From Sphingobacterium sp. UBA5670 (GTDB lineage: Bacteria > Bacteroidota > Bacteroidia > Sphingobacteriales > Sphingobacteriaceae): a stretch of DNA of 64,000 bases. The notes under the pieces were generated by a model. That model made no database searches. It was not told the origin of the DNA and saw only the letters and a list, made by a program, of their open reading frames with translations. The stretch is taken from NCBI RefSeq assembly GCF_002420705.1, contig NZ_DIIM01000021.1, forward strand, positions 404,581-468,580. Direction: 5' to 3'. The first letter of the stretch is position 1. Each line of letters opens with the position of its first letter. A program made the translations under genes and the position numbers. Positions 46,572 to 55,522 of this stretch are shown here, piece by piece.

Positions 46572-49500
46572 TTAAAACTTAAAATCTAGAGAAAAACCAA
46601 TATATCGTGTGGAAGGATCTTGTAAGTTTCCATCGTTTCCAACGCCAAAATCAGGATCGATATAAGGTACTTTCTTCCACATAGCTAAATTATAGCCAAA
46701 TAGTGATGCATTTAGTGCCGTAAGCTGTTTTAATTTAAACACTTTATTGACATCATAACCGACCGAAAGTCGACGCAGTTTTACAAATGATCGATCAAAT
46801 ACATTGGCAAACAGTTTACTTTCAGATTCTGTAACTCTAGCCTGGTAAGGATAATTTTGACTCCAAGCCTGCCAATCAACAGCTTTTGTATTACTTGTAT
46901 ACGTTCGGGTATCTGAAGTAATATTACCGTTCACGTCACGGGTAAGCTCACCTCCTGTTACGATCACCCCATCTGGCACAAAAACTGGTTTCCCTGCATC
47001 ATATTGTTCCTGACGATATAAGACCGAAGAAGGATGCTTTCCACCCCACCACATTTTTTCTATCGTAGTCGAATTCATGACACCGCCGATAGATCCGTCG
47101 AAATCAAGATTTACCTGAAATCCCTTAAATTTAAACTGGTTTGCGAAACCAAATTGCCAGTCCGGTTGAAAGTAACCTAAATATTGTGGAAATGGATTTT
47201 TGGTCGGCATACCCGTATTCGGATTCAAGATAACCTTACCATCAGCCGATTTTTCCCAGACAGTACCATAGTAGCTATCTGCACGATCACCTTTTTTAAG
47301 ATTACCGTATTTCGCTTGGTTATTGTAAATTTCTTCCAAACGCTGAATTGCACGAGACCAGTTTACGGTAGACGTCCACGAAAATTGATCATTTTTAATG
47401 ATATTTCCTGTCAAAGAAATTTCCAATCCTTTTGTACGGTATTTATTTCCATTCACCTTGCGCGAAGTAAAAGCAGATGCTTGGGAAATACTCAAATCGA
47501 TGATCTGATTTTTATCCACAACATTATAGTACGTCACATCAGCCGAAAGTCTATTTTTAAAGAAAGCCATAGAAGCACCAACTTCTAAGGAGATAGACTG
47601 CTGTGGAAGGATATCAGGGTTAATAATACCTGCAGGATATGTCACTGATGGCGTCGAACCATAGGTCACATCTTTTTTATAAGTTGCGGCAATGCTATAA
47701 GGATCCAAATCAGAAGATACCGATGCCCAGGAACTGTACAATTTAACAAAGTCAATTTGCGCTGGCAGTTTAAAATAATCGGAAATAACACTACTTAACG
47801 AAACAGATGGATAAAAGAAGGACTGATTGGCTTTCGATAATGTGGATGACCAGTCATTTCTTCCCGAAAAATTCAGATAGGTGGACTTAAATACATTTAA
47901 GTTTACGGATGCATAAGCACTTCGGATTATTTTTTCAGTTGTTGTATTTGTTGCCTTAACTGGGCCTTGGGTATTGCCTAAGTTGTAGACAAATGGTACA
48001 ACTAAACCATCTGTAGTTTGATAAAGCTCACGATAATCTCTTTTGAAAGTGGAAGATCCCGCATTAACGGTTACACCAAAATTGTCAGACAACTGCTTAA
48101 TATAGGTTGCTAAGACGTCCGCATCAAAATTGAGCTGCTTGCTATCCCAGTTTTTATAATCCCCATTCCGTGAATCGCCATAATTCATGTAAGACTTCGG
48201 ACTTTGCATGTCCTGGAATAGATTTTTTTGTCTTGCTGCTGCACGACCTTTGATGGTAAATTCAGGTGAAATACGCCAAGTTAAAGCAGTCTGTCCAGCC
48301 AAAATATCCTGGTCGTATACCTGGTTCAGCTCATTGGCTGCAAAGTAAGGGTTGTTGTACCATGCATAGTTGTAGTTTGCTTGACGATAGCCCTCCTGTC
48401 CCGGAATATAGAGGTGATCCTTTAATTCTTGTCCATTTACATCGTTACCCATCCACAGCAAAATCGTATACATATGGTTTTTAGGCCCATATCCATACCT
48501 TGGATAATTTGGAGATTTTACTTTATTATAGGATAAGTTAAGATCTAATTGTACCTCAGGAGTAAAACGGTAAGAGGTATTCAAATTTAATCCACCTGTA
48601 GAAAGCTTGGTATTGGGCACCTGACCTTTTTGATAAGCATATTTTCCTGTTCCAAATATGCTTACCTTTTCCGAACGATACGATAATGTCGCATTATTTT
48701 CGGTAATAAGTCCAGTTCCAAGGAAATCCTCTAAATTGTTATGTGCGACCCAATCAATCGGCACTCTTTCATAACGTGACTTATCGTTATACTTGGTTCC
48801 ACTCACATCACCCCACCAAGGAATCACTTCACCAGTTTGCTTATCACGAATCGGACTGTTCCATTGTGCAACCTTTATTCCGGAGTTCAATTTGGGACCC
48901 CATGTCATATCTCCATCTGAAATCCCCCCATCAGCACCATCCCAAAACTCATATTTACCGTTGGATCCACTTCCAAACTCCTTCTGTGATTCTGGAAAAA
49001 CCGTAAATCCTGCAGAAAACATATTACTGGTTCCAACCGAAAACTCCAGCTTATCGCTTTTTGCACTTTTTGTTGTAATTAAGATCGCGCCATTTTTACC
49101 GCGTGATCCATATAAAGATGAAGCGGCTGTTCCTTTCAGTACATTGATATTCTCAATGTTTTGACTGGACATGTCGTAAAAATCAGATTCTACAGGAATA
49201 CCATCTACGACAATAAGTGGGGTCTTACCACGCAATTGAAAAGATGGTGCCTGAAAAATCCCCGTTGGATTATTAACGATAAGACCAGATACTTGTCCCG
49301 TTAGCGCTGTACCAATATTCATTGTTTTAGACTCTTTAAGTACGTCTAATTTGACTTCTTGGGTAGCGTAACCAATTTGCTTCTTTTGTTGCTTGATACC
49401 AATTGCCGTGACAACAACCTCATCCAACTTTGAATCATCCTTTTCCAAAACCACCACAAGATCCCCATCTGTAGCAGTTATTGTAGCTGTTTTATATCCT

Positions 49501-49793
49501 AAAGAAGAAACACGGATTTGGTCGCCAACCTGACCTTTCAGATTGAATTTACCATTAAACTCTGTACGCGTACTCTGTTTGCTGGTTTCATTGATGATCG
49601 TGCCGCCGTCAATAGGTTTGCCGTCCTGATCCTTAACAATCCCTTTAATAATAGCTTGATCGGCAATTTCGAGCTTGGTAGTTTCATTCGCAAAGTTTGC
49701 CCATACGCTATCGACATGTGCCGCATTCAGCAATGCAATAGCTAAGGTCACCTGAGCTGTTTTCCTAAATTGAGGTAGTTTAATAGGTTTCAT
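46572..49793 (-). CDS. SusC/RagA TonB-linked transporter paired with phospholipase C
   Basis: 1073 residues. Signal peptide, carboxypeptidase-regulatory-like domain (IIKGIVKDQDGKPIDGGTIIN), TonB-box region KLDEVVVTAIGIKQQKKQIGYA, plug with LRGKTPLIVVDGIPVES and SLYGSRGKNGAILITTKS, and a barrel ending RYIGFSLDFKF. The TAIGIKQQKK variant is typical of transporters paired with SusD_2 proteins. It leads the SusC-SusD-PLC operon. Four TTAAC words lie 58-98 bases upstream. No sigma/anti-sigma pair is adjacent. Confidence 0.95.
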   Translation of the reverse strand: MKPIKLPQFRKTAQVTLAIALLNAAHVDSVWANFANETTKLEIADQAIIKGIVKDQDGKPIDGGTIINETSKQSTRTEFNGKFNLKGQVGDQIRVSSLGYKTATITATDGDLVVVLEKDDSKLDEVVVTAIGIKQQKKQIGYATQEVKLDVLKESKTMNIGTALTGQVSGLIVNNPTGIFQAPSFQLRGKTPLIVVDGIPVESDFYDMSSQNIENINVLKGTAASSLYGSRGKNGAILITTKSAKSDKLEFSVGTSNMFSAGFTVFPESQKEFGSGSNGKYEFWDGADGGISDGDMTWGPKLNSGIKVAQWNSPIRDKQTGEVIPWWGDVSGTKYNDKSRYERVPIDWVAHNNLEDFLGTGLITENNATLSYRSEKVSIFGTGKYAYQKGQVPNTKLSTGGLNLNTSYRFTPEVQLDLNLSYNKVKSPNYPRYGYGPKNHMYTILLWMGNDVNGQELKDHLYIPGQEGYRQANYNYAWYNNPYFAANELNQVYDQDILAGQTALTWRISPEFTIKGRAAARQKNLFQDMQSPKSYMNYGDSRNGDYKNWDSKQLNFDADVLATYIKQLSDNFGVTVNAGSSTFKRDYRELYQTTDGLVVPFVYNLGNTQGPVKATNTTTEKIIRSAYASVNLNVFKSTYLNFSGRNDWSSTLSKANQSFFYPSVSLSSVISDYFKLPAQIDFVKLYSSWASVSSDLDPYSIAATYKKDVTYGSTPSVTYPAGIINPDILPQQSISLEVGASMAFFKNRLSADVTYYNVVDKNQIIDLSISQASAFTSRKVNGNKYRTKGLEISLTGNIIKNDQFSWTSTVNWSRAIQRLEEIYNNQAKYGNLKKGDRADSYYGTVWEKSADGKVILNPNTGMPTKNPFPQYLGYFQPDWQFGFANQFKFKGFQVNLDFDGSIGGVMNSTTIEKMWWGGKHPSSVLYRQEQYDAGKPVFVPDGVIVTGGELTRDVNGNITSDTRTYTSNTKAVDWQAWSQNYPYQARVTESESKLFANVFDRSFVKLRRLSVGYDVNKVFKLKQLTALNASLFGYNLAMWKKVPYIDPDFGVGNDGNLQDPSTRYIGFSLDFKF

Positions 49794-49850
49794 TATTTTG
49801 AATTTTGCCCAAAAAAATGAAACCTATATTACTAGAAGATGAGTAGTATA

Positions 49851-49891
49851 TTAACAATGCAATCTTAAAGATTGCTTAACTTAACATTAAC
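49851..49891 (-). promoter_or_regulatory. TTAAC cluster and 17-bp palindrome upstream of the SusC-PLC operon
   Basis: TTAAC occurs at 49851, 49876, 49881 and 49887; the second and fourth are 11 bp apart. A perfect palindrome GCAATCTT-A-AAGATTGC occupies 49859-49875. The site lies between the MATE stop and the SusC start. It could be an operator for phosphate or lipid control or a weak terminator for the MATE transcript. Neither reading is settled. Confidence 0.3.
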
Positions 49892-49907
49892 ATCGTTCGT
49901 GCAGCAG

Positions 49908-51257
49908 CTATACGCCAACTTGTATATTGAGTTTCCGCATGCTCCGCCGAACCGCATAGATGACTAGAATGAAAATAATCCAATCTATCGCCGCACTCGC
50001 TACATAAATGCTGTGTACACCAAAATATTTTGGCGCAATAATTAAGATAGGAATATAAAATACAACCTGCCGCAATACACTGATAAAAGTCGCAGGCTTG
50101 GCATGATCAATGGAAGGAAACCACACCATCGCCATAAAAATAAATGGAAGAGCCAATAAAACACTCATATAAATTCTGAAATCCATTAGCTGCTGTATCG
50201 AAAAAGTAGATCCTGGTATCATGATCGATAGCACAGCAACGGGATGAAACATCACCAGCAACCAGAATGGAAGTAGAATTAGCAGTCCAGTAATGGCAAA
50301 TAAGCGGTACGAATTGATACTTCTCCTATACTGACCAGCACCGTAGTTCATCCCAGTTACAGGCTGCAAAGCCCGCATAAGTCCCCATAATGGGGTGTTT
50401 AATAAAATATAAAGCCTATTGACCGCTGTAAAAAACGTAATGTCCATATCATTCCCGTAATTGGCCAATGCGTTGAAGACAACAATATTCTGGATTACAA
50501 TCATGACCATCATGACAAAACCAGGCATGCCTAACGAAAACGTCTCTTTTAAAATCGACAAATCCCAAGATAAAGACCAAAATTTTGTTTTGAATGAAGC
50601 CTTTCCCCCGGCGTAATACCATACACCTAAAAATGTATAGATGATCATCGATATATTGGTTGCCCAGGCTGCTCCTGAAACACCCCAACCAAAATGTTGT
50701 ATAAAAACTGGTTTAAGTAAGACATCAACAAGCAATCCTATTGCAATCATCCAGGCCGCAGTTTTCATACGACCCTCCGCACGAATGATCATATTGAGGG
50801 CCAAGCCATAAATCCAGAAAAAACTACCCAATATGGTTGCTCGAAAGTAATCGACCCCAAGGGCCAATATCTCACCTCGCCCGCCCATCATATAGACCAA
50901 TCTGTCGGCTAATACATAACAAGGGAGCGTAATTATAAGAGAGAAAATAATAGTCAAAAAATGCACCGTACCAAATGACCTATGTAATTTCTCAAGTTGA
51001 TCCCCACCTATCCAAATACTAATTGCTGCCCCCATACCTGTTCCGATCAGGGTACCAAAACCTTGAGCAAATTGGGCCAAAGGATAGGTTACACCCACTG
51101 CTGCCAAAGCTGTATTGTTAATCAGATGACCAACAAAAATACCATCCAGAAAATTGTTCAGTCCATACAGGACCATTGCAATCACGGCAGGCCACGACAT
51201 CTGCCACATCACGCTACTTAACTTCTCATTTAAGATCAGTTGTTTCTGTTTCTCCAT
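49908..51257 (-). CDS. MATE-family efflux transporter
   Basis: 449 residues with twelve predicted membrane helices. The two halves each carry the MATE pattern: MSWPAVIAMVLYGLNNFLDGIFVGHL with GMGAAISIWIGG in the first, and FSLGMPGFVMMVMIVIQNIVVFNAL with MRALQPVTGMNYGAGQYRRS in the second. It exchanges cations for a drug or metabolite. Only 15 bases separate it from the siderophore-interacting reductase, and the AraC regulator is next, so siderophore export is a plausible job. Confidence 0.92.
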   Translation of the reverse strand: MEKQKQLILNEKLSSVMWQMSWPAVIAMVLYGLNNFLDGIFVGHLINNTALAAVGVTYPLAQFAQGFGTLIGTGMGAAISIWIGGDQLEKLHRSFGTVHFLTIIFSLIITLPCYVLADRLVYMMGGRGEILALGVDYFRATILGSFFWIYGLALNMIIRAEGRMKTAAWMIAIGLLVDVLLKPVFIQHFGWGVSGAAWATNISMIIYTFLGVWYYAGGKASFKTKFWSLSWDLSILKETFSLGMPGFVMMVMIVIQNIVVFNALANYGNDMDITFFTAVNRLYILLNTPLWGLMRALQPVTGMNYGAGQYRRSINSYRLFAITGLLILLPFWLLVMFHPVAVLSIMIPGSTFSIQQLMDFRIYMSVLLALPFIFMAMVWFPSIDHAKPATFISVLRQVVFYIPILIIAPKYFGVHSIYVASAAIDWIIFILVIYAVRRSMRKLNIQVGV

Positions 51258-51272
51258 AACCTATCGTAAACG

Positions 51273-52097
51273 TTAAGCCTGGATTTCTTCACTCTCACTA
51301 CGGCGATCTGTAGCAGATTTATCTTCCGCAACTCCAGCTTTCCAATACGAATAAGCATAAAGCTCCTCTCTTCCCCAACCGAGATCCTTACGCAAAAAAT
51401 TGCGAATCTCCTTAACTGTCGAAAATTCAGCAGCTATATAAGCAAATTTGTCCTGTGTAGGCAAGGATCTGATCTTCACCAAATCCGCCAAAAGGCTACC
51501 TTCCTGTGGCGTATCATTATGTATCCAGATAAAATCAATAGCAGCCTTAGTCTTCAATTGCTGTATATCTTCGCTACCATGTACTTCAATCATACAGATT
51601 CCCTTTGCCGAAGGTGGCAAATCTTCTAAGATTGCACCCAAAACAGGAATTGCAGTTGCATCCCCAACAAGCAGATAGTTCACTGCAACTTCATAGAGTG
51701 GCGTCTTACCTGCTTTCATTAGAATCCCGAGCGCATCGCCAGGTTTTGCAGCCATCGCCCAAGCGGAAGCTGGCCCCTCATCACCATGGGCAACGAAATC
51801 AATCCATACCTCATTTCTATCAAGGTTGATACCGCGATGTGTGTAAGTTCGAACTGTTGGCCTGATCGCTTCATCCATCGGCTTCCACTGCCCGCGTTCA
51901 TAATCAAATTCCGGAAAATAAATGCGATCTACATGCTTTGGCGGAATCAAAATCTTATTATTGACTCCGACGGTCGTATTAGCGATTTGATCTACACCAT
52001 CACCAGTCAAATACACACGAATATAATGTGGTGTCAGATATTCCTTTCTACTTACAGTCAGGGCGAGCTGTATTACTTTCATTTCAGTTTTTCCCAT
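51273..52097 (-). CDS. Siderophore-interacting protein (FAD-dependent ferric reductase)
   Basis: 274 residues, SIP family. The FAD-binding motif RTYTHRGINLDRNEVWIDF and HGDEGPASAWAMAAKPGD is distinctive; the NAD(P)H half follows (LVGDATAIPVLGAILEDLP, AEFSTVKEIRNFLRKDLG, YAYSYWKAG). It reduces ferric siderophores in the cytoplasm to free the iron. Start at 52097 or at the ATG five codons on (52082). A Fur-box-like site lies 40 bases upstream. Operon with the MATE transporter. Confidence 0.93.
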   Translation of the reverse strand: MGKTEMKVIQLALTVSRKEYLTPHYIRVYLTGDGVDQIANTTVGVNNKILIPPKHVDRIYFPEFDYERGQWKPMDEAIRPTVRTYTHRGINLDRNEVWIDFVAHGDEGPASAWAMAAKPGDALGILMKAGKTPLYEVAVNYLLVGDATAIPVLGAILEDLPPSAKGICMIEVHGSEDIQQLKTKAAIDFIWIHNDTPQEGSLLADLVKIRSLPTQDKFAYIAAEFSTVKEIRNFLRKDLGWGREELYAYSYWKAGVAEDKSATDRRSESEEIQA

Positions 52098-52136
52098 GAT
52101 TTTCTAATTACGTACCTATTTGATCATAAGATTATT

Positions 52137-52155
52137 ATTAAGAATCTTTCTAAAC
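52137..52155 (-). promoter_or_regulatory. Fur-box-like site ahead of the siderophore reductase
   Basis: ATTAAGAAT-C-TTTCTAAAC matches ATTTAGAATnATTCTAAAT at 15 of 18 arm positions, although self-complementarity is only 6 of 9. It is 40 bases upstream of the reductase ATG. Weaker than the site at 53396. Confidence 0.4.
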
Positions 52156-52255
52156 AAAGGTAATTATTCGATTTTTATCAAACCAATTCATGTGCTACTA
52201 AAACTTCCGTAAAAAGGAATAAAAAGTCCGTAAAGTGTGAAAAAACTCTTCCCTA

Positions 52256-53242
52256 TTAGAAGGCATTTTTCAGCTTACTTGGTGGGATGCCAAATTTACG
52301 TTTAAAGGCGTCCGAAAAATGGCGTTGATTTTTGTAACCAACCAAATCAGAGACTTCACCGATTGTTCGATCTTCATCTAAGATCAACTTCTTAGCATGC
52401 TCCATTTTTGCGTCATGCCAAAAACCGAAAACAGTCGTACCAAAGAGCTCCTTAAAGCCTTTTTTCAAGGTAAATTCATTGGTACCCACCAAATGTGCGA
52501 GATTGACCAATGTACTATTGCTGTCCATATTTTTTAGAAGAAACTCACGAACGGCATATATCTTATCGATGTCGGCTTTTTTTAACGAAACTGCTACAAT
52601 ACCCTCTTCCTGAAACTGTTCCAATTGAAGAAGCAAGAGCTCCATAATCTTTGCTTCCAGGAAAATTTTCTTAAAAATTCCCTTTCGTTGGCAATTGATT
52701 ACATCGTTGATAATTTCATACATATCGTGAGTAATACGTCTATGCATATCGGTCAGCAATCCCGATTTACCACGGTCAATAGCATTCCGAAAATCTGCAA
52801 AGAATTTAGAATCTTCAGGCAAGAATCTTTTAAAAAATTCGGGCGATAAGTTTATTTCACATAACTGAAACTCCTGATTCCCCCACTCCATTTGACCACA
52901 CATTGAATTTCCGTAAATAATATTATGCTGGTAGGTCTCAAAATTTACACCTAAGGGCATCATTTCGCCACTCGCCTGACTATTGCCTTTTAAGGCAAAG
53001 TGCATTTCAACTGTTTCAAAATCACTTTCAAAACGAAACCGCATCCGTTTAAATAACTGTGCATGACCGTAACCAATATGAATACCATCGAAGAAAACCT
53101 CCTTATAAAAACCTTTCCCAAATGTAGTATCTAAATGTGTTACAGATTCATAAATTCCCGTGTCGACGGAAAAGCAGGTACTTGGGTAAGTCCGCTCCAA
53201 TAATAAACTGGGTGAATCAATTTCATATAGTCTAAGTGCCAT
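52256..53242 (-). CDS. AraC-family transcriptional regulator (PchR-like)
   Basis: 328 residues. An N-terminal ligand-binding half (about 1-215, including FYKEVFFDGIHIGYGHAQLF and VEMHFALKGNSQASGEMM) precedes the two helix-turn-helix units (LVNLAHLVGTNEFTLKKGFKELFG and IGEVSDLVGYKNQRHFSDAFKRKFGIPPSKLK). The N-terminal text resembles PchR-type regulators, which respond to ferric siderophores. It lies directly ahead of the reductase-MATE operon (158 bases) and is divergent from the orphan ABC-like fragment. It probably activates the siderophore genes. Start is the ATG at 53242. Confidence 0.92.
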   Translation of the reverse strand: MALRLYEIDSPSLLLERTYPSTCFSVDTGIYESVTHLDTTFGKGFYKEVFFDGIHIGYGHAQLFKRMRFRFESDFETVEMHFALKGNSQASGEMMPLGVNFETYQHNIIYGNSMCGQMEWGNQEFQLCEINLSPEFFKRFLPEDSKFFADFRNAIDRGKSGLLTDMHRRITHDMYEIINDVINCQRKGIFKKIFLEAKIMELLLLQLEQFQEEGIVAVSLKKADIDKIYAVREFLLKNMDSNSTLVNLAHLVGTNEFTLKKGFKELFGTTVFGFWHDAKMEHAKKLILDEDRTIGEVSDLVGYKNQRHFSDAFKRKFGIPPSKLKNAF

Positions 53243-53371
53243 TATTAACTTCCTGTAATCAGTTTCAAATAATTACCGGTCTTTTTGCTTGGGAGGTTTC
53301 TTTCAAGAAAAAACTCCTTTCGACGGACATTTTACTCCTTTATCCAGACCCTATAACAGTAGAATTGCTGT

Positions 53372-53379
53372 TACCTTTG
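53372..53379 (+). promoter_or_regulatory. Candidate -7 element for the orphan ABC-fragment gene
   Basis: TACCTTTG fits the TAnnTTTG consensus exactly, 55 bases before the ATG at 53435. A Fur-box-like site follows 16 bases after it, about where transcription would start. No clear -33 TTTG was seen. Confidence 0.35.
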
Positions 53380-53395
53380 GCTAAAGTATAAAATT

Positions 53396-53414
53396 ATTTA
53401 GAATCATTCTTAAT
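53396..53414 (+). promoter_or_regulatory. Best Fur-box-like site in the window
   Basis: ATTTAGAAT-C-ATTCTTAAT is a 19-bp inverted repeat with 8 of 9 complementary pairs; it matches ATTTAGAATnATTCTAAAT at 17 of 18 arm positions. It lies 20 bases before the ATG of the orphan ABC-like gene, and 154 bases from the divergent AraC gene. Repression of the rightward gene by iron is the simple reading. Confidence 0.6.
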
Positions 53415-53434
53415 TATTTAAAAAATAATTCACC

Positions 53435-53779
53435 ATGTATACAAATAGCAATCAGAATATACCTTCAGACGATACGGATAAAACTACAGAGAAGGTCAAA
53501 AATTTAAGCGGAGAATTTCGAAAGAGCAAACAGTTCATAGAACCAAATATGGACTGCTGTCTTATTATGAACGAGAGTATCTACAATAATATTAAAATTG
53601 CTAATCCGAGGGCGACTAAACACGATATTATCTTAGCAGCGGAAAAGGCAAAAGTGCTGGATTTTGCCTGGGAGTTTCCAAAGGGATTGGATACCTTAAT
53701 TAGTACCGGTAAACCGCTATCTACCCTGCAGCAGCAGCAAATTCAGCTGGCACGTCAATTTTTAAGAACACTTTCTTAA
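53435..53779 (+). CDS. 114-residue orphan fragment of an ABC ATPase domain
   Basis: Residues about 43-112 follow the helical subdomain of an exporter-type ABC ATPase. NESIYNNIKIANPRATKHDI stands for the segment after the Q-loop, VLDFAWEFPKGLDTLIS for the helix leading to the signature, and LSTLQQQQIQLARQFL for the LSGGQRQRIALARALL region. The signature is degenerate (LSTLQ). Walker A, the Q-loop glutamine, Walker B and the H-loop are absent, and the chain stops just before Walker B. The first 40 residues are polar and unlike an ATPase. It has its own ATG, a perfect -7 element and a Fur-box-like site. It may be a decayed exporter gene or a small regulatory protein. It cannot hydrolyse ATP alone. 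Confidence 0.7.
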   Translation: MYTNSNQNIPSDDTDKTTEKVKNLSGEFRKSKQFIEPNMDCCLIMNESIYNNIKIANPRATKHDIILAAEKAKVLDFAWEFPKGLDTLISTGKPLSTLQQQQIQLARQFLRTLS

Positions 53780-53798
53780 AGTAGCGACAAAGTAGCCC

Positions 53799-53829
53799 AT
53801 GCCATTACTTTTGGATATTGTAATGGCAT
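53799..53829. terminator. Hairpin between convergent genes
   Basis: Perfect 10-bp arms ATGCCATTAC and GTAATGGCAT with an 11-base loop, between the orphan fragment and proX. There is no U-tract on either side, so it may end transcripts weakly or protect their ends. Confidence 0.5.
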
Positions 53830-53851
53830 AGAAAGTTAGTTCAATCGGCTG

Positions 53852-54691
53852 TTACCGAATCCAGCCTTCGACAAGATCCCGATGCTGTTCAACCCATTGT
53901 TTTGCAACAGCTTCTTTATTTTTACTAGCCTCCATCTCGGACAACAAATTTGCCATAGCTGTTTCATCAAAATAGATTTTAGAAAAAAACTTCGCTAACT
54001 CAGGCTGTTCGATTTTAAAAGCTTTTCGTGTAAAAATTTTAATTTGCTCTGCATCGCCCAGTGTCTTTTTAGGATCTTCCAAAAACTTTAATTTCATTTT
54101 AGCAAACATCCAATGGGGCTGCCAACCGGCTACAACAATCCAACGTTTCGCCCTGATTGCATTTTGCAATTCTGTAATCATCGCTACAGTAGAAGAATTT
54201 ATCTGCCTGTAATCTAAACCATAGTCTACAATAACCTGATCTACAGCCCTTGTGATTCCAGCTCCTTTTTCAATACCAATAATTTGTCCGTTGAACTCTT
54301 CCCGATGTGTTTTCAATTCTTCAATGTTATCAATCGATACGTAATCCGGTACAACAAGTCCATTTCGCGCATGACTATAACTCGTCCCGAGCTCCTGTAG
54401 GTTGGGGAATTTGGCGACTTTGCTACCATGCGTCAACGGTAACCAGACATCTAAATACACATCGGTATCTCCATTGTTCATCGAAGCCAATATCATATCA
54501 GGAGTAGCACGCTGTATGACAACATGATAACCTTTCTCCTCCATAATAACTTTTGCGACCTCTGTCATTGCGACTCCTTCGGCCCAGCCATCGACCATAC
54601 CAATATGAATAATATTTTTATTCCGTCCTGTGTTACATGACGCAAGCAACAACACCATCAGACACAATACCATACTTTTAATTTTCCTCAT
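53852..54691 (-). CDS. proX: Glycine betaine/proline-type substrate-binding lipoprotein
   Basis: 279 residues. A lipobox (LLLASCNTG) anchors it in the membrane. The OpuAC domain has HIGMVDGWAEGVAMTEVAKVIMEEKG, MNNGDTDVYLDVWLPLTHG and VVAGWQPHWMFAKMKLKFLEDP, the aromatic residues of which form the quaternary-amine binding cage in this family. It delivers betaine or proline to the permease. It is the last gene of the proV-proW-proX operon, with one base to the permease gene. Confidence 0.92.
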   Translation of the reverse strand: MRKIKSMVLCLMVLLLASCNTGRNKNIIHIGMVDGWAEGVAMTEVAKVIMEEKGYHVVIQRATPDMILASMNNGDTDVYLDVWLPLTHGSKVAKFPNLQELGTSYSHARNGLVVPDYVSIDNIEELKTHREEFNGQIIGIEKGAGITRAVDQVIVDYGLDYRQINSSTVAMITELQNAIRAKRWIVVAGWQPHWMFAKMKLKFLEDPKKTLGDAEQIKIFTRKAFKIEQPELAKFFSKIYFDETAMANLLSEMEASKNKEAVAKQWVEQHRDLVEGWIR

Positions 54692-54692
54692 A

Positions 54693-55520
54693 CTATGCTT
54701 TCTTTTTTACAAAGCCCTGCGTGATTCGATCCAAAATAATAGCGAGAATCACCACAGACAAACCACTTTCAAAACCAAGACCAATATCCAAGTTGTTAAT
54801 ACCCTCAAGCACTTTTTCTCCCAAGCCACCAGCAGCAATCATTCCGGCAATAACAACCATCGATAAAGACAGTAATATGGTCTGATTGATCCCTGCTAAG
54901 ATTGTTTTGGTAGCCAAAGGCAACTCTACTTTAAACAAGATCTGGGTATTGGTCGCCCCAAAAGAACGTGCAGCCTCTACAATATCCTTTGGCACGGCAT
55001 CAATTCCCAAGGTCGTCAAACGCACAGCTGGGGGCATCGCAAATATAATGGTGGCAAAAGCGCCCGGTACTTTACCGATACTAAAAAACAGCACTGCTGG
55101 AATTAAGTAGACAAAGGCAGGCATCGTCTGCATCAAATCAAGCAATGGACGAATGATTTTTGCAGCTAACTTATTTTTTGCAGCCCATACGCCCAAAGGA
55201 ACCGAAATAACCAGCGCTGTCGCCGTCGCGACTAATACCAATGCTAAGGTTTCCATCGTGGCGACCCAAAATCCCATCAGATAAATCAATGTTAACCCTA
55301 ACACTGTTGTCAATGCTACCCCTTTACCCGATTTCCACCAGGCTAATGCCGTAAACAAAGCGATCACAATAAAAAAAGGGATGGTTGTTAACACCCATTC
55401 CAATCCTAGAATGGAGGCATTACCTGTATTTTTTATCAGATTAAAAAACGGTTCTAAATGATCTGTCAGCCAATTGACGGCTACAGCTATATATTGTCCT
55501 ATATCGATTACTTTATTCAT
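54693..55520 (-). CDS. proW: Glycine betaine/proline ABC transporter permease
   Basis: 275 residues with six or so membrane helices (ATIPFFIVIALFTALAWW-like, TVLGLTLIYLMGFWVATMETLALVL and later). The binding-protein-dependent permease EAA loop is EAARSFGATNTQILFKVELPLATKTILAGINQ, where the ATPase docks. QTMPAFVYLIPAVLFFSIGKVPGA is typical of ProW/OpuAB. Two bases from the ATPase gene and one from the binding protein, so the three are one unit. Confidence 0.93.
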   Translation of the reverse strand: MNKVIDIGQYIAVAVNWLTDHLEPFFNLIKNTGNASILGLEWVLTTIPFFIVIALFTALAWWKSGKGVALTTVLGLTLIYLMGFWVATMETLALVLVATATALVISVPLGVWAAKNKLAAKIIRPLLDLMQTMPAFVYLIPAVLFFSIGKVPGAFATIIFAMPPAVRLTTLGIDAVPKDIVEAARSFGATNTQILFKVELPLATKTILAGINQTILLSLSMVVIAGMIAAGGLGEKVLEGINNLDIGLGFESGLSVVILAIILDRITQGFVKKKA

Positions 55521-55522
55521 TT

